Source of the DNA: Methylobacter sp.
Lineage (GTDB): Bacteria; Pseudomonadota; Gammaproteobacteria; Methylococcales; Methylomonadaceae
NCBI GenBank assembly: GCA_028716975.1
Contig: JAQUOU010000009.1
Coordinates: 62,001 to 126,000 of the forward strand
Direction of reading: 5' to 3'
DNA length: 64,000 bases
The position numbers and the translations under genes are program-made. Of this stretch, positions 46,424-56,644 are shown in pieces. How positions within the stretch are numbered: the first letter of the stretch is position 1; every line of letters begins with the position of its first letter. The notes under the pieces were generated by a model that worked only from the letters and a program-made list of their open reading frames with translations, made no database searches and was not told the DNA's origin.

Positions 46424-48905
46424 ATGAACTTTTTCACTAAATTCGAACCCTTCACTCGAACCGGCAAAAACTGGAACCGCTTGGTTGATATCCTGGCGAT
46501 TTATGGCTTCGCGGTACTCGCCGTGGCTGCGGCAATGGGCTTGCGGCTTGCGCTGACGGCAAGGTTCGGATCAGGTTTGCCTCCTTACATCACTTTCTAT
46601 CCGGCGGTGATGGCGGTGGCGGTGCTGACTGGTTTCGGTCCGAGTGTGCTGGCGACATCCGTGTCGTGCGGGATTGCCGTGTACTGGATTTTGCCGCCGC
46701 TTGGACAGTTCGCTGTTGCTTCACCCATTGATCGAGTGGCGCTGATTATTTTTATCGGTATGGGCCTGTTCGTGAGTGTAACTGCCGAACTTTAACGGCG
46801 CAACCGGCTTAAGGCTATAGCTTATGACCACGAAGTGAGGCTGCGCACGAGCCAGAAGCTCTCCGGAAGAGGGATGAGCAGTTCCGGCTCCTCGTGGAGG
46901 GTACTCCTGACTATGCCATCTTTATCATTGACCCCGAGGGCATAATCGTATCCTGGAATCCAGGGGCCGAGCGGATCAAAGGTTTTCAGGCCAAGGAGGT
47001 TATCGGCCAACATTTTTCCCTATTCCATCCCCAGGAAGCAGTGGAAAGCGGCTTGTTCACGCAGGCATTGAAACTGGCCAAGGCGGAAGGCCGCTTCGAA
47101 GCAGAAGGCTGGCGGATGCGCAAGGACGGTTCTCGCTTTTGGGCCCATATCATCATTACCGCTCTGCGGGATGACGCGGACAACCTCAAGGGATTTTCAA
47201 AGATCATCCGTGACCTCACTCAACAAAAGAAAGCCGAAGCGGCGCTCGTGGAAAGCAGCCGGCAGATTAAAGGGATCGTCGAGTCGGCGATGGACGCCAT
47301 TATTAGCGTGGATGCCGAGCAGCGCATCGTCGTGTTTAATAACGCGGCGGAAATAATGTTCCGCTGTGCCGCGCGCGAGGCTATCGGCAGCAGGATCGAC
47401 CGGTTCATTCCCCAGCGTTTCCAGGCCGCTCACGCTGGGCATATCCGGAGTTTCTGGCGGATGGGCGAGACTCGCCGCGCCATTGGTAGCCTAAGCGCCA
47501 TCAGCGGTTTGCGCGCAGATGGGGAGGAATTCCCGATCGAGGCTGCGATTTCGCAGACCGAAGCCGGCGGGCAACCCGTTTTTACCGTCATACTGCGCGA
47601 CATCACGAAGCGTAAACAGGCGGAGGAGGCGTTGCGTATCAGCGAGAGCCGGCTACGACGATTCTATGAGTCCGGTCTGATTGGCGTCATCTACTGGAGC
47701 ACGAACGGCAAAATAACTGATGCCAACGATAAGTTTCTTGAAATGACCGGTTATGATAGGGAGGATTTGGCGGCCGGCCGCCTGAATTGGGAGCAGATGA
47801 CACCGCCGGAATTTCAATATTTGGACGAGCGGGCTCTTGCTGAAGTAAAAGTTACGGGCATCGTCTCGCAGCCTTTCGAGAAGGAATATATCCGAAAGGA
47901 TGGCTCCCGCCTTCCCGTCTTGCTGGCCGGAGCTATATTGGATGAGGTTTTTCAGGAGGGCGCGCTTTCGTTCTGGACACCAGCGAGCGCAAGGCTCTAG
48001 AATGCGAGCGCGAAGCATTGCTCGAACGCGAGCATGTGTGGCGGCAACAAGCTGAAGCCGCCAATCACGCCAAGGACGAATTTTTGGCAATGCTTTCGCA
48101 CGAGCTGTGTACGCCGCTGACGTCGATACTCGGCTGGGCGGCGATACTCAAGCACAACGCCCTCAACGCAGAGAAAACAGCTCAAGCAATTAACATTATC
48201 GAGGCCAATGCCCGCCAACAGAATGCCCTGATTGAAGATTTACGGGATGCGCACAAGGCCCTGATTATCGTTACTGATAACGGCTGCGGCATGAAAGCCG
48301 ACTTGATACCGCATATTTTCGAGCGTTTCAAGCAGGCGGACAGCTCGATGAGCCGGAGTTACAACGGGTTGGGTTTGGGCCTGGCCATCGTGCGCTCACT
48401 CGTCGAGCTGCACGGCGGCCGGGTGTGGGCAGTGAGCGCCGACGAACAGCAAGGCTCGACATTTACCGTTGAACTGCCGCTGATTGAGCCGGTTGAAACA
48501 GTTAATCCGCCTCCAGCCGGAGGGGGACGCGAAACGAGCCAAAGCGCCGCTAACCTGCCATTGCTCATCGAACTCAGGATTTTGGTGGTGGATGACTACG
48601 AAGCCATACGGCACATGCTGCAATCCGGCCTGGCTCATCATGGCGCTGAGGTGACCTGCGCCGGCAACGGCAGGGAAGCTCTGCAAATCATAAACGATAC
48701 CCCGCCGGATCTGTTAATCAGCGATATTGGCATGCCGGACATGGACGGGCTGGAGTTGATTAAACACGTGCGGCGCTTGAGCGCCAATGGTCTCCCGTTT
48801 ATTCCCGCCATAGCCCTGACCGGCTATGCCGGCGCCGAGAACCGTGACCGTGTACTGGCGGCCGGTTATCAACTGCACTTGGCCAAGCCCTATGATGTCA
48901 TGTAG
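46424..48905 (+). pseudogene. Decayed hybrid sensor histidine kinase
   Basis: A multi-domain sensor kinase readable in pieces. First a DUF4118-type membrane sensor (46424-46795) stopped by TAA 46793-46795 just before the readable continuation RRNRLKAIAYDHEV; then, after a frameshift, three PAS domains (46894 to about 47960); another frameshift near 47965; then HisKA (MLSHELCTPLTSIL, with Cys for the usual Arg), a shortened ATPase domain and a receiver domain (VVDDYEAIR, SDIGMPDMDG). Between NALIEDLRD and IVTDNGCGM about 100 residues, including the N-box, are missing in frame. It cannot be an active kinase. Confidence 0.85.
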
Positions 48906-49389
48906 TTACCGGCGATTGCAGCGCAATTATTTAAAGACTACACGCCATCCCACTCACCACAACCTTAGTATCCTCTAAGAAACCGGACACTTTCTGAAAA
49001 AATCGACATAACAAGCACTTGCAGAGCATCATGATCAAGAACATAAGGTTCTGGACTAACATCTTCTGGTATTGAGAAGCCCGGATAAAGTGCCGATTTA
49101 AAGACTGCTCACAGTCATCAAAATTTCCTTACCCTAACTGAAAATATTAACGTTAGCTCAATGTCTTTTATTCTAAAACCACAGCTGGAACGTGAGAAAG
49201 CCGTTCGTGCTGAGCTCGTCGAAGCATGAATGGCTTTCTCACGTTCACGTAACATTCTCGAGAAATACCCCATATCTGCTTTTACTTATTTTCAGAAATT
49301 CGAGTAAAATCGTTTACAAAGATGGGAACGTCTTTATGTCTGACCGGTTGATACTCCTGTTTATTTTTTATTTACCTTTAAATATCCTT
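48906..49389. other. Intergenic with an inverted repeat
   Basis: About 480 bases. Around 49188-49250 an inverted repeat (GAACGTGAGAAAGCC against GGCTTTCTCACGTTC) encloses a dispersed CGTTCGTGCTGAGC repeat. The frame of the next gene runs open into this repeat, but that part is not considered coding. Confidence 0.6.
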
Positions 49390-49761
49390 ATGAAAAAATC
49401 AAAAACCTCTATAGAAACAGCATCTAACGCTAAAGCTGAACAACCTGTTGCAGCTGTCGTCACGAAAGCAACGCCTAAAAAACCCGGCCCTGCCAAAAAA
49501 CTCCCCAAAACATCGCCAGCCGCGGCTCCTCAATCCGTTGCGGCGACGCCGGAAATGACTATGCCTGAACGCGTGGGTTTAACGGCCGGCAATATTTGGC
49601 ATTACTTGGCTGATAATGGCGCTGCTTCTGTTGCAAAATTGGTGCGGGAACTTCCGGAAGAAGAAAAAATCATCCAGCGAAGTATCGGTTGGTTGGCTCA
49701 GGAAGGCAAAATAACGCTCGATATCATTGACCGGGTTGAGACCATCGCCTTGATAGGCTAG
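49390..49761 (+). CDS. Winged-helix protein (DUF2582-like)
   Basis: A 123-residue protein: a low-complexity lysine/alanine/proline-rich N-terminal half (about residues 1-55), then a winged-helix domain (NIWHYLADNGAASVAKLVRE, then IGWLAQEGKITLD), as in the DUF2582 family. The basic tail resembles histone-like tails and suggests nucleic-acid binding. ATG 49390 is the likely start; upstream in-frame ATGs (49336, 49192) would add a hydrophobic or repeat-derived leader. Confidence 0.7.
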   Translation: MKKSKTSIETASNAKAEQPVAAVVTKATPKKPGPAKKLPKTSPAAAPQSVAATPEMTMPERVGLTAGNIWHYLADNGAASVAKLVRELPEEEKIIQRSIGWLAQEGKITLDIIDRVETIALIG

Positions 49762-49811
49762 CCGTTAGGGAAAATAATAGTCCCCCTTGACGATATCTTA
49801 AGATATTAAGT

Positions 49812-49971
49812 CTACTTTGTCAGATTGCAAGCCCGTCATACTCGCCGCCGGGAAGCGGGTATCCAGGGTCATGGATTCCAGGCTTAAGTCCGTCTCTGGA
49901 GCCTGGGTTTCGGCACTCCATACCGGAATGACAACGTTAGAAAATAGTGATTATGTAATCTGACAAAGTAG
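49812..49971. repeat. 160-bp MITE-like element with 15-bp perfect ends
   Basis: Ends 49812-49826 (CTACTTTGTCAGATT) and 49957-49971 are perfect inverted repeats. The interior carries a REP-type imperfect palindrome (CCCGTCATACTC... against CATACCGGAATGACAA). It ends 10 bp before the start codon of the SDR gene, so it must shape that gene's promoter or leader. Confidence 0.8.
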
Positions 49972-49981
49972 AATTAAGTGG

Positions 49982-50818
49982 ATGGGAATCACTGCCATGA
50001 ATTCAAGCCTGAAGAATGACAACAGCCGAGTTTTTTTGGTCACCGGAGCCACCGGCGCGATAGGCAAGGCCATTGCTCGGCAACTCGCTGAGCTTGAAGA
50101 TTCCGAAGTCGTATTGGTTTGCCGGGATAAAAAGAAAGCCGAAAATACGGTAAAAGAAATTGTTGATATAACGGGTAATCCCAAAGTTCGTTTTGAGCTC
50201 GCCGATTTGAGCCGGTACAAAGACATCAGGAACTTGGCTGAACGTTGGAAAGGTTCATTGCAGGTGTTGATCAATAACGCCGCCTGCACACCCCGGAACC
50301 GGCAGGAAACCCCGGAAGGCATTGAATTGCAGTTTGCAACGAATGTACTTTGCTATTATTGGTTAATCGACGAATTCACGGAGTTATTAAAAGCCTCGGC
50401 GCCCGCATGTGTGGTGAATGTCGCCAGCTACTGGGCGGGAGGACTGGATCTCACTGACATGGAGTTCAGACGTCGAGCCTATAATAATGACCAAGCCTAC
50501 CGGCAATCCAAACAAGCCAATCGCATGCTCAGCGCAGCCTTTGCTGAAAAGCTCAAACCCTTCCGAATAACCGTCAATGCCTGTCATCCTGGCGATGTAA
50601 ATTCCGCGTTGAGTAATAATTTAGGATTTGGTGGCCATGAAACGCCCGATCAAGGAGCTGAAACGCCGGTCTGGCTAGCGACTCATTACATAGGCCTGGA
50701 AACTACGGGACGATACTTTGAGCATTTAAATGAAAAAAGTTGCCCTTTTGCTCGGAACCAACAGGCAGTGAACGCTCTTTTTGAGCACTGTGCAAATTAC
50801 ATAAAAAACCATAGCTGA
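49982..50818 (+). CDS. Short-chain dehydrogenase/reductase
   Basis: A 278-residue classical SDR resembling retinol-dehydrogenase-type members. The cofactor loop reads TGATGAIGKAIA, followed by LINNAA and the catalytic YRQSK pair; the catalytic serine is in VNVASYWAGG. CR at the end of the second strand (LVCRDK) suggests NADP preference. ATG 49997 (MNSSLKN) is an alternative start. Substrate unknown. A MITE-like element abuts its 5' end. Confidence 0.85.
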   Translation: MGITAMNSSLKNDNSRVFLVTGATGAIGKAIARQLAELEDSEVVLVCRDKKKAENTVKEIVDITGNPKVRFELADLSRYKDIRNLAERWKGSLQVLINNAACTPRNRQETPEGIELQFATNVLCYYWLIDEFTELLKASAPACVVNVASYWAGGLDLTDMEFRRRAYNNDQAYRQSKQANRMLSAAFAEKLKPFRITVNACHPGDVNSALSNNLGFGGHETPDQGAETPVWLATHYIGLETTGRYFEHLNEKSCPFARNQQAVNALFEHCANYIKNHS

Positions 50819-50912
50819 TAGAAGCCCATGTCAAACAGCCTAGTAAAAACCGGCCAATTTTTGACAATCGGAATCGCTTTTTGCGGTGTTGCTCTCAAGG
50901 AATCAGAACTAA

Positions 50913-51014
50913 CCTAAAAACCGCAGTTGGAGCTTATGAAAGCCGTTCGTGCTGAGCCTAGTTGAAGGGCTTAGGGCGAACGAGATTTTGGAGTACTCAG
51001 CTGCGGTTTTTAAG
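50913..51014. repeat. Second copy of the AAAAACCGCAG element
   Basis: A left end at 50913-50927 is identical to that of the MITE at 23378 (CCTAAAAACCGCAGT), and the right end near 51000-51013 (CTGCGGTTTTTAA) pairs over about 11 bases. The inside is the CGTTCGTGCTGAGCC repeat and its inverted partner. It lies in the 320-bp gap between two convergent genes. No clear target duplication remains. Confidence 0.75.
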
Positions 51015-51135
51015 ATTAACGCTTTCAGTAAAGCAGACAAACAGCTTCAATAAAAATAATGCCTTACATGGCCTATGAATATAGGCAATTTCAAGTGCAG
51101 TATATATTCCTTAAACTAACGCACCATTCTCGAGG

Positions 51136-51936
51136 TTATTGAGGAATTAGGGTAGCTATGATCCGAAGCGGGGCGCCGCTTCCTTTAGCTATTTTCATGG
51201 GTAAGGCTACAATATAGATGCCTTTTAACGGCAATTGATCTAAATTGGCAAGGTTTTCAAAGCCGGGTTTATTGCTGCCCAGTAAAATCTGATGGGTTTT
51301 GAATGCTTTTGATTGGCCGTAATCCATACTGGGGGTGTCCAGCCCCAATGACTTGATATTTCTTTTTTCAACCAGCCATTGAGCCGCTTCGGGGGAAATG
51401 CCGGGGAAATGTAATTCAGGTATAGCTTCCAGGCCGGTTTTTGGGGTGCCAAAGTATTTTTCCCGGTCAGAGTAGAAGCGCCCATAGCCAGTCCTGAAAA
51501 GTACGATCGAGTTGCCGGGTATTGACTTATTTTCATTTTCCCAGTTTTCAATATCCTCAATTGAGACCTGATAATCACGATTGGCCAGGGCTTTTCGGGA
51601 AACATCAATGACAATCGCATTGCCTGTTAAACTGGTCAGAGGTAACTGGTCTACGGTTAATTTATTTTCTGCAAAATGGATGGGCGCATCCAGATGAGTC
51701 CCGCCATGTTCGGGCGTACAGAAGCTATAGGAGGAATAATAATAGCCTGACGATGTTTTTCCTTCAGCTTCGGTAAAGTGTTCAAATCCTTTAATGTTAT
51801 TAGGCCAGTATAAGGTCGCGCTGTCATAGCCATAACTCAGATCGATCCATTTCAGGTCGGTAAATGAACTAACCGGACTACTATGTTGAGAGCAGGCTGC
51901 AAGTCCTGCAATGCATAGAAAAAACAATCTGATCAT
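51136..51936 (-). CDS. Cyclase-family (kynurenine formamidase-like) lipoprotein
   Basis: A 266-residue protein of the metal-dependent cyclase / kynurenine formamidase family, showing the metal site HGGTHLDAP. A lipoprotein signal with lipobox LAAC near residue 15 directs it to the envelope, unusual next to cytosolic KynB. ATG 51936 gives MIRLFFLCIAGLAAC, a normal lipoprotein start; the frame runs on to 51966. Members hydrolyse amide or cyclic bonds; the substrate here is unknown. Confidence 0.8.
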   Translation of the reverse strand: MIRLFFLCIAGLAACSQHSSPVSSFTDLKWIDLSYGYDSATLYWPNNIKGFEHFTEAEGKTSSGYYYSSYSFCTPEHGGTHLDAPIHFAENKLTVDQLPLTSLTGNAIVIDVSRKALANRDYQVSIEDIENWENENKSIPGNSIVLFRTGYGRFYSDREKYFGTPKTGLEAIPELHFPGISPEAAQWLVEKRNIKSLGLDTPSMDYGQSKAFKTHQILLGSNKPGFENLANLDQLPLKGIYIVALPMKIAKGSGAPLRIIATLIPQ

Positions 51937-51992
51937 GACAATGTTTTTACATATAAAAAGCCGCAATTGAGATGTTTACAAAGCTATTTCAT

Positions 51993-52658
51993 TCATTTCG
52001 CAGGCGTAACCCTGACTTTCTTCAGCGGGCAGGTAGCTCTGGCGTCTTCGCACCGGGTAAACTCCAGCGTGTCTTTATCAAAGCAAATTCGCACTTCATC
52101 AAGCGTATTACTGCTCTTTTTCGGTCCACTTTCTGTGCAGGAGAGATAGATTTCATCGGCATCAAGGCCGGGGTTGTTTTCCACAAATAGCGCTTCGATC
52201 TTGTCAGCCCTGGGTGCGCCGGAAAGGCGTGGAAACTTCAGCTTGCCGAAAAGAGTCCCTGTCAAATCGAAATAGGCGCTACGAATAAGCCCGCTGCAGG
52301 CGCCATGCGTGTCCCACTCATGCTGAATCAGGAAATCAGAAGGCATGTAGGCATAGATTTTCTCTTTGTCGATTACATCGGCTAGCCCGCCTCCCTTGCA
52401 GTGTTGCGGGTTGCCGCTCCCACATTCCGGCCATAAGCCGTGCACAATAAACTCACGGTGTTGTCGGCATTGCGGCTCGCTATTTTTAGGGTGCGAACGG
52501 CAAAATTCCGGTGACCACGACAAACTCAACACGTAGTATTTAAATTGACCGGCTGTGTTATTGTCGCAGGCCTGTTCGTTTTGAGGAGACCATTCAGCAC
52601 TCGCAAGTGTGGATATCATAACCATAGCTGCAAATAAAAACCCTCGCATTTTCTTCAT
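51993..52658 (-). CDS. Periplasmic ribonuclease T2 family
   Basis: A 221-residue RNase T2-type endonuclease with a signal peptide (cleavage near TLASA, residue 21). Both catalytic blocks are present: FIVHGLWPE (CAS I, His) and HEWDTHGAC (CAS II, Glu and His). Eight or more cysteines fit disulfides in the periplasm. A clear ribosome site (AAGGAGAG) precedes the ATG. Such enzymes degrade RNA for nutrition. Confidence 0.92.
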   Translation of the reverse strand: MKKMRGFLFAAMVMISTLASAEWSPQNEQACDNNTAGQFKYYVLSLSWSPEFCRSHPKNSEPQCRQHREFIVHGLWPECGSGNPQHCKGGGLADVIDKEKIYAYMPSDFLIQHEWDTHGACSGLIRSAYFDLTGTLFGKLKFPRLSGAPRADKIEALFVENNPGLDADEIYLSCTESGPKKSSNTLDEVRICFDKDTLEFTRCEDARATCPLKKVRVTPAK

Positions 52659-52764
52659 TTCGCTCTCCTTTAATGGTTGTAGAATAATAGCCGGTAAAAA
52701 TCGGGAACCTTAGAGAGGCTGGTTTAATCATTTTGTGTTTTAAACCAAGAAAAACATTGATTCA

Positions 52765-52795
52765 GTGGCAAGCGAACTTCGGCTTGCCACTTTTT
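52765..52795 (+). terminator. Hairpin with T-run
   Basis: Arms GTGGCAAGC (52765-52773) and 52782-52790 pair perfectly with an 8-base loop, followed by TTTTT on the + strand. An A-rich stretch on the other side (52749-52754) could serve the minus strand, where hflC ends upstream at 52996. No + strand gene ends here, so a bidirectional or minus-strand role is more sensible. A 60-codon minus-strand ORF across it is not considered real. Confidence 0.4.
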
Positions 52796-52995
52796 GTCCT
52801 TTGGAATCAGTCTTAGCGATTGAGATATATCGTCTATTTTGACATTGATTACGCGTTTTAGCATTTCCCTCGACCTCTGCTTGATAGTGAATTACATCAC
52901 CGATCACCGATTTGCGACTCATACCTTTCCTTGAAATCAGTCGCTGGAAAATAGTAAATTTGGTTGTAAGCCCAAATCATCTAAAACTCCGCGAA

Positions 52996-53994
52996 TTAAC
53001 GCGGATTAATGTGTTCAATCCCATGGGCTTGATGACTTTCCTGTTCCATCCGCTTAAGTAATGCAAAGAGTTCGCTGTGGGTTGAAAGCACAATAGTCGC
53101 CTCTGCGCTGATGACTTTGCGATAGGTCTCCAAAGTTTTGAGAAACTGGTAAAACTCCGTAGCCTCAGGATTTTGGGCATATGCCTTGGCATAGATGTCC
53201 GTGGCTCTGGCATCGGCCTCACCCTGGATTTCCTGTACATGCTTATAGGCGGTGGATTTGATCTGGTTAAGATCGCGCTCCTTGTTGCCATTGATGCGTG
53301 CGGCCTCGCCTTCGCCTTCGGAACGAAAGCGTTGCGCAATCTGCAGACGTTCGCTAATCATTCGCTGGTAAATGCGTTCGAGCACTTGCTGATTGTAGTT
53401 AATGCGCTTGAAGCGAACATCGAGCAGTTCAATGCCAAATTCGGCTAGTTTGGGCGCCGCAGCATTGAACACGTTTTTCTCGATAGCGGCACGGCCAACC
53501 CTGATCGGGCGCAATACCCCGAGCGTGCCTTCTCCGGTTAACGGCCCCAGGCTTTCATCCTGCAACGGTTTGCGGTCTTTATCGGAGCGCACGACTTCAA
53601 TGAGTTCATGCCGTGCAATGGCGGTGCGGGTTTCGCTGCCTAAAATATCCTCCAGCCGGGACTGGGCGCTGCGTTCATCTCTTAGTCTTAGGTAATAACG
53701 CATCGGATCGGTAATTCGCCACCGTGCGAAAGTATCGACCTGAACATAGGTCTTGTCTTTGGTAGACATCTCAACCATCGGCCCATCCCAGGCCAGATAA
53801 CGTTTGTCGAAACTATTGACCTGCTGGACAAAAGGCAGCTTGAAATTTAAGCCGGGGCTAGTGATAGGGTCACCGACCGGCCTGCCAAATTGGGTAATAA
53901 TGACCTGCTCGGCCTGATTAACCGTAAATATTGATTGAAACAGCAGAATCGCCAAGGCGACGATAAACACGTAACTTTTTCCTGAGAGAATCAT
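52996..53994 (-). CDS. hflC: Membrane protease modulator HflC
   Basis: A 332-residue SPFH/band-7 protein with an N-terminal membrane helix (about residues 8-25), the VITQFGRPVG strand, and the coiled-coil helix (EAARINGNKERDLNQIKS, EIQGEADARATDIYAKAY). HflC with HflK forms the large periplasmic cage around the FtsH protease. It overlaps hflK by four bases (ATGA), the standard operon order. Confidence 0.95.
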   Translation of the reverse strand: MILSGKSYVFIVALAILLFQSIFTVNQAEQVIITQFGRPVGDPITSPGLNFKLPFVQQVNSFDKRYLAWDGPMVEMSTKDKTYVQVDTFARWRITDPMRYYLRLRDERSAQSRLEDILGSETRTAIARHELIEVVRSDKDRKPLQDESLGPLTGEGTLGVLRPIRVGRAAIEKNVFNAAAPKLAEFGIELLDVRFKRINYNQQVLERIYQRMISERLQIAQRFRSEGEGEAARINGNKERDLNQIKSTAYKHVQEIQGEADARATDIYAKAYAQNPEATEFYQFLKTLETYRKVISAEATIVLSTHSELFALLKRMEQESHQAHGIEHINPR

Positions 53995-54974
53995 TTAGGC
54001 TCCTCCAGTGATTGAGACGGAAAAGGCAGCATCGGCAAAATCTGCTGGATTGTGTCATCCACGATAATCTGCTGCCTTGCCTGGGGCAGCACATCCCCCA
54101 GGGTTTCAAGATAAATACGCGTACGGGTTACCGCCGGCGCCTTGAGGTATGCTCCCAGCACTTGGTTGAACGCGGCTACATCTCCTTCAGCTTCGTTAAC
54201 CCGTTTAAAACGATAGCCTTCTGCGGCACGGATTTTTTGGTCAGCCTCACCACGGGCACGCGGCACCGCCTTGTTATACTCCCCGTTAGCCAGATTGATG
54301 GCGTTTTCCCGGTCTTGCTGGGCACGATTCACTTCATTAAATGAAGGCTGCACCGGTTCCGGCGGATTGACGTTTTTCAACTGCACTTGATTAATGGAAA
54401 CGCCCAACTGATAGCGCTCCGCCAGCTCGCGGGTCCGCCCCAAGGCGGTTTCCTCGATCTCTTGCCGGCCGATAGTAATGATTTCGTCGACCGTCCGGTC
54501 GCCGACCACTTCGCGCATAACCGCTTCCGATATATCTCTTAAGGTTTGGCCGGGATTACGCACATCGAAGAGATATTTCTCAGGATCGGTAATGCGGTAT
54601 TGCACGATCCATTCCACCAAGGCCGAATTCAGGTCGCCTGTCACCATCGACTTTTCCAGGCCCGGCGCGTCGCTGATTTGATCGGGATTGGTGAAACCGG
54701 GCGTGGCAAAGCCAAATTCCAGTTTTTGCTGCCGCTGGGTCGGCACGGTAATCACATTATCAATGCCAAACGGGAGCTTGGCATGCAAGCCGGACGGCAC
54801 TTTTTCAATGTATTTGCCAAAGCGGAGCACGATGCCTTCGGATTCTGCCGGAATGGTGTAAAACGACATCATCACCGCTATTAACAGGGTGACGCCCAGC
54901 AGCACAATCACTGGGGAAACAGGCAGTGAGCCTAGTAAACGCTCCCAAACAGGCTTGAGATTTTCCACGCACAA
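53991..54974 (-). CDS. hflK: Membrane protease modulator HflK
   Basis: A 327-residue SPFH protein. A membrane helix (about residues 19-42) precedes the band-7 domain (GIVLRFGKYIEKVPSGLHAKLPF), and the conserved QLKNVNPPEPVQPSFNEVN and EGDVAAFNQVL stretches are typical of HflK. It is shorter at the N-terminus than E. coli HflK, lacking the glycine-rich leader. It forms a complex with HflC and FtsH. Upstream hflX/hfq genes are absent from the window. Confidence 0.95.
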   Translation of the reverse strand: MCVENLKPVWERLLGSLPVSPVIVLLGVTLLIAVMMSFYTIPAESEGIVLRFGKYIEKVPSGLHAKLPFGIDNVITVPTQRQQKLEFGFATPGFTNPDQISDAPGLEKSMVTGDLNSALVEWIVQYRITDPEKYLFDVRNPGQTLRDISEAVMREVVGDRTVDEIITIGRQEIEETALGRTRELAERYQLGVSINQVQLKNVNPPEPVQPSFNEVNRAQQDRENAINLANGEYNKAVPRARGEADQKIRAAEGYRFKRVNEAEGDVAAFNQVLGAYLKAPAVTRTRIYLETLGDVLPQARQQIIVDDTIQQILPMLPFPSQSLEEPK

Positions 54975-55009
54975 ACTCCGGTTAGTAAAAGCTTAGCTGG
55001 ACATTAGAA

Positions 55010-56596
55010 TCATTGGTGTTTTAACCAGGCTATTAAGGCTCTTTTTTCCTCATCAAAAAGTTCCGCGCCGTAGTGATGTCCGCGGTTTTCCACTATATCC
55101 TCACACAGAACCTCGCTAGTTGTGGGGTTGCGGCTAAAAACGAAAGTTAAGGGTGTGCCTGCCGGAAAAGGACCGACTGTTACCGGAAGCCTGTTGATCT
55201 TGGGCGGACGATTAGTTAAAAGCAGTTCTTGCATGGCCGACTCATAGGCTTCTGCGAGCTGTTGCGGAGTGGCGTTCGCCGGAGCATAGGGACCGATAGA
55301 CTGATTGTGAAGAAAGGGCGCTGTCGCCCAAACGCCTGAGAGCGGCTTGGTTCGATAACCTTTTAAGCCGGCAAGAGCGCGATTTTTGTAAACGTCTGAA
55401 GAGAATTCCGCCCATAAATGCTCTGCTTCCCATTGGCTGGTGAGCGCGCGGCAAGCGTTGGTCGCATTATCCGGATCAGTAACGAGCGGGTTTACCTCAT
55501 CGTTTGAAAGTACACGCCCTCCTTTGCCTTTGAGCGTATGACAGGACGCGCAGTTATCCTTGAATAGCTTGCGCCCCTGGGCGTATAGAAGAGGATTCGC
55601 CGGCCATTCAGGGAATTTGGGGGCCTTGATCGAAAAGAGGAATTTACCGAGATTATCGATATCGGTTTTAGGCGGCAAGTCGGAGCAGTCACTGCGGCAC
55701 TGTTCGACGTCGATAGGCGCGGTTGCATCAGGGCGATCGGGGCGGGGCGCTACGCATTCGGCAAAACAAACGCCGAGGTTCGTGTAGACGCGAATCGCAG
55801 CCACGTCGATGCCCAAGTCGTCCTCACCCCCATGCCCCATCCGCAGTTTGGGCGTATCCGCTCCCACATCGAATGTTAAACGGTGCCGCAAATCCCAAAT
55901 CTGGGTTATGACGCTGGGGTTCATAATGTTGTCGCTAAACAGTGCCGTCGTATCGACCGTACCGTCAGGCCATGCCTCAAACATGAAGCGTCGCGGATCA
56001 GTCGCAGGCAGATTTGCCACAATAATCTTGCCGGATTTTAAATGCTGGTTACCTACCGTCGGGTTAATATTCTCCCAGGCGGGCTCGTTCACGTCGGCGG
56101 GCGGGTGCAATGGACTAAAGCCGGCATGGCAGGAGGCGCAGGCCACGCCATAGAGCGTGGTTCCTTCCGGCCCGGGAAATTTACGAATCCCGATGACGCC
56201 CGTGGCGTTCGGGTCAGGACATAGATCCGGTCCACCGGCCGGGTTTGCCTTGCAATCGGGATCGTTGATGGTTCCCCATTCCTGGAAGCGTTGGTTACGC
56301 GGTGTAGTGACCACTTTATCGTAGCCCACTTTAATACGCTTGGCAGGATCAGGATGGTTGGCCAAAAAGGCAAAAAACTTTTCTCCGCCGTAAGTATTCT
56401 TCAACCAGATCTCGCGCCCTTTCTGAATTGGCGAATGGGATGTCAAGAATTGATGAAGCCCAAGCTCTGGAGGGGAATGTGACGTCAAGAATTGATGAAG
56501 CCCAAGCTCTGGAGGGGTTGAAGAGGGCTCTTGTGAATAGACTAGTGCGGCATAAAGAATCAAAAGCGCGTATAAGATTGATTTGATTGTGATCAT
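55010..56596 (-). CDS. Di-haem cytochrome c family protein
   Basis: A 528-residue exported protein with a signal peptide (about residues 1-21) and two haem c sites, CASCH (about residues 153-157 and 349-353). The C-terminal block GVWATAPFLHNQSIGPY is that of di-haem peroxidase-like and RoxA-like proteins. A tandem 14-residue duplication (PPELGLHQFLTSHS twice) stands just after the signal peptide. A strong ribosome site (AAGGAG) precedes the ATG. It is probably a periplasmic oxidoreductase; the substrate is unknown. Confidence 0.8.
   Translation of the reverse strand: MITIKSILYALLILYAALVYSQEPSSTPPELGLHQFLTSHSPPELGLHQFLTSHSPIQKGREIWLKNTYGGEKFFAFLANHPDPAKRIKVGYDKVVTTPRNQRFQEWGTINDPDCKANPAGGPDLCPDPNATGVIGIRKFPGPEGTTLYGVACASCHAGFSPLHPPADVNEPAWENINPTVGNQHLKSGKIIVANLPATDPRRFMFEAWPDGTVDTTALFSDNIMNPSVITQIWDLRHRLTFDVGADTPKLRMGHGGEDDLGIDVAAIRVYTNLGVCFAECVAPRPDRPDATAPIDVEQCRSDCSDLPPKTDIDNLGKFLFSIKAPKFPEWPANPLLYAQGRKLFKDNCASCHTLKGKGGRVLSNDEVNPLVTDPDNATNACRALTSQWEAEHLWAEFSSDVYKNRALAGLKGYRTKPLSGVWATAPFLHNQSIGPYAPANATPQQLAEAYESAMQELLLTNRPPKINRLPVTVGPFPAGTPLTFVFSRNPTTSEVLCEDIVENRGHHYGAELFDEEKRALIAWLKHQ
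56442..56518. repeat. 42-bp in-frame tandem duplication
   Basis: The 42-bp unit repeats with one base changed between copies (GATGTCAAGAATT against GACGTCAAGAATT) and encodes the doubled 14-residue segment near the cytochrome N-terminus. It keeps the frame and lies outside the haem domains. Confidence 0.9.
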
Positions 56597-56644
56597 GATA
56601 ATTTCTCCTTTTGCGGTATGCGCCTAATGGCTGTTACAGATCAT

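Noticed and set aside
46233..46427. 64-codon ORF before the sensor kinase
   Set aside because: No ribosome site; it overlaps the likely start of the DUF4118 membrane segment in another frame.
52740..52922. 60-codon minus-strand ORF downstream of hflC
   Set aside because: It spans a hairpin with a T-run and shows no family features; likely non-coding.
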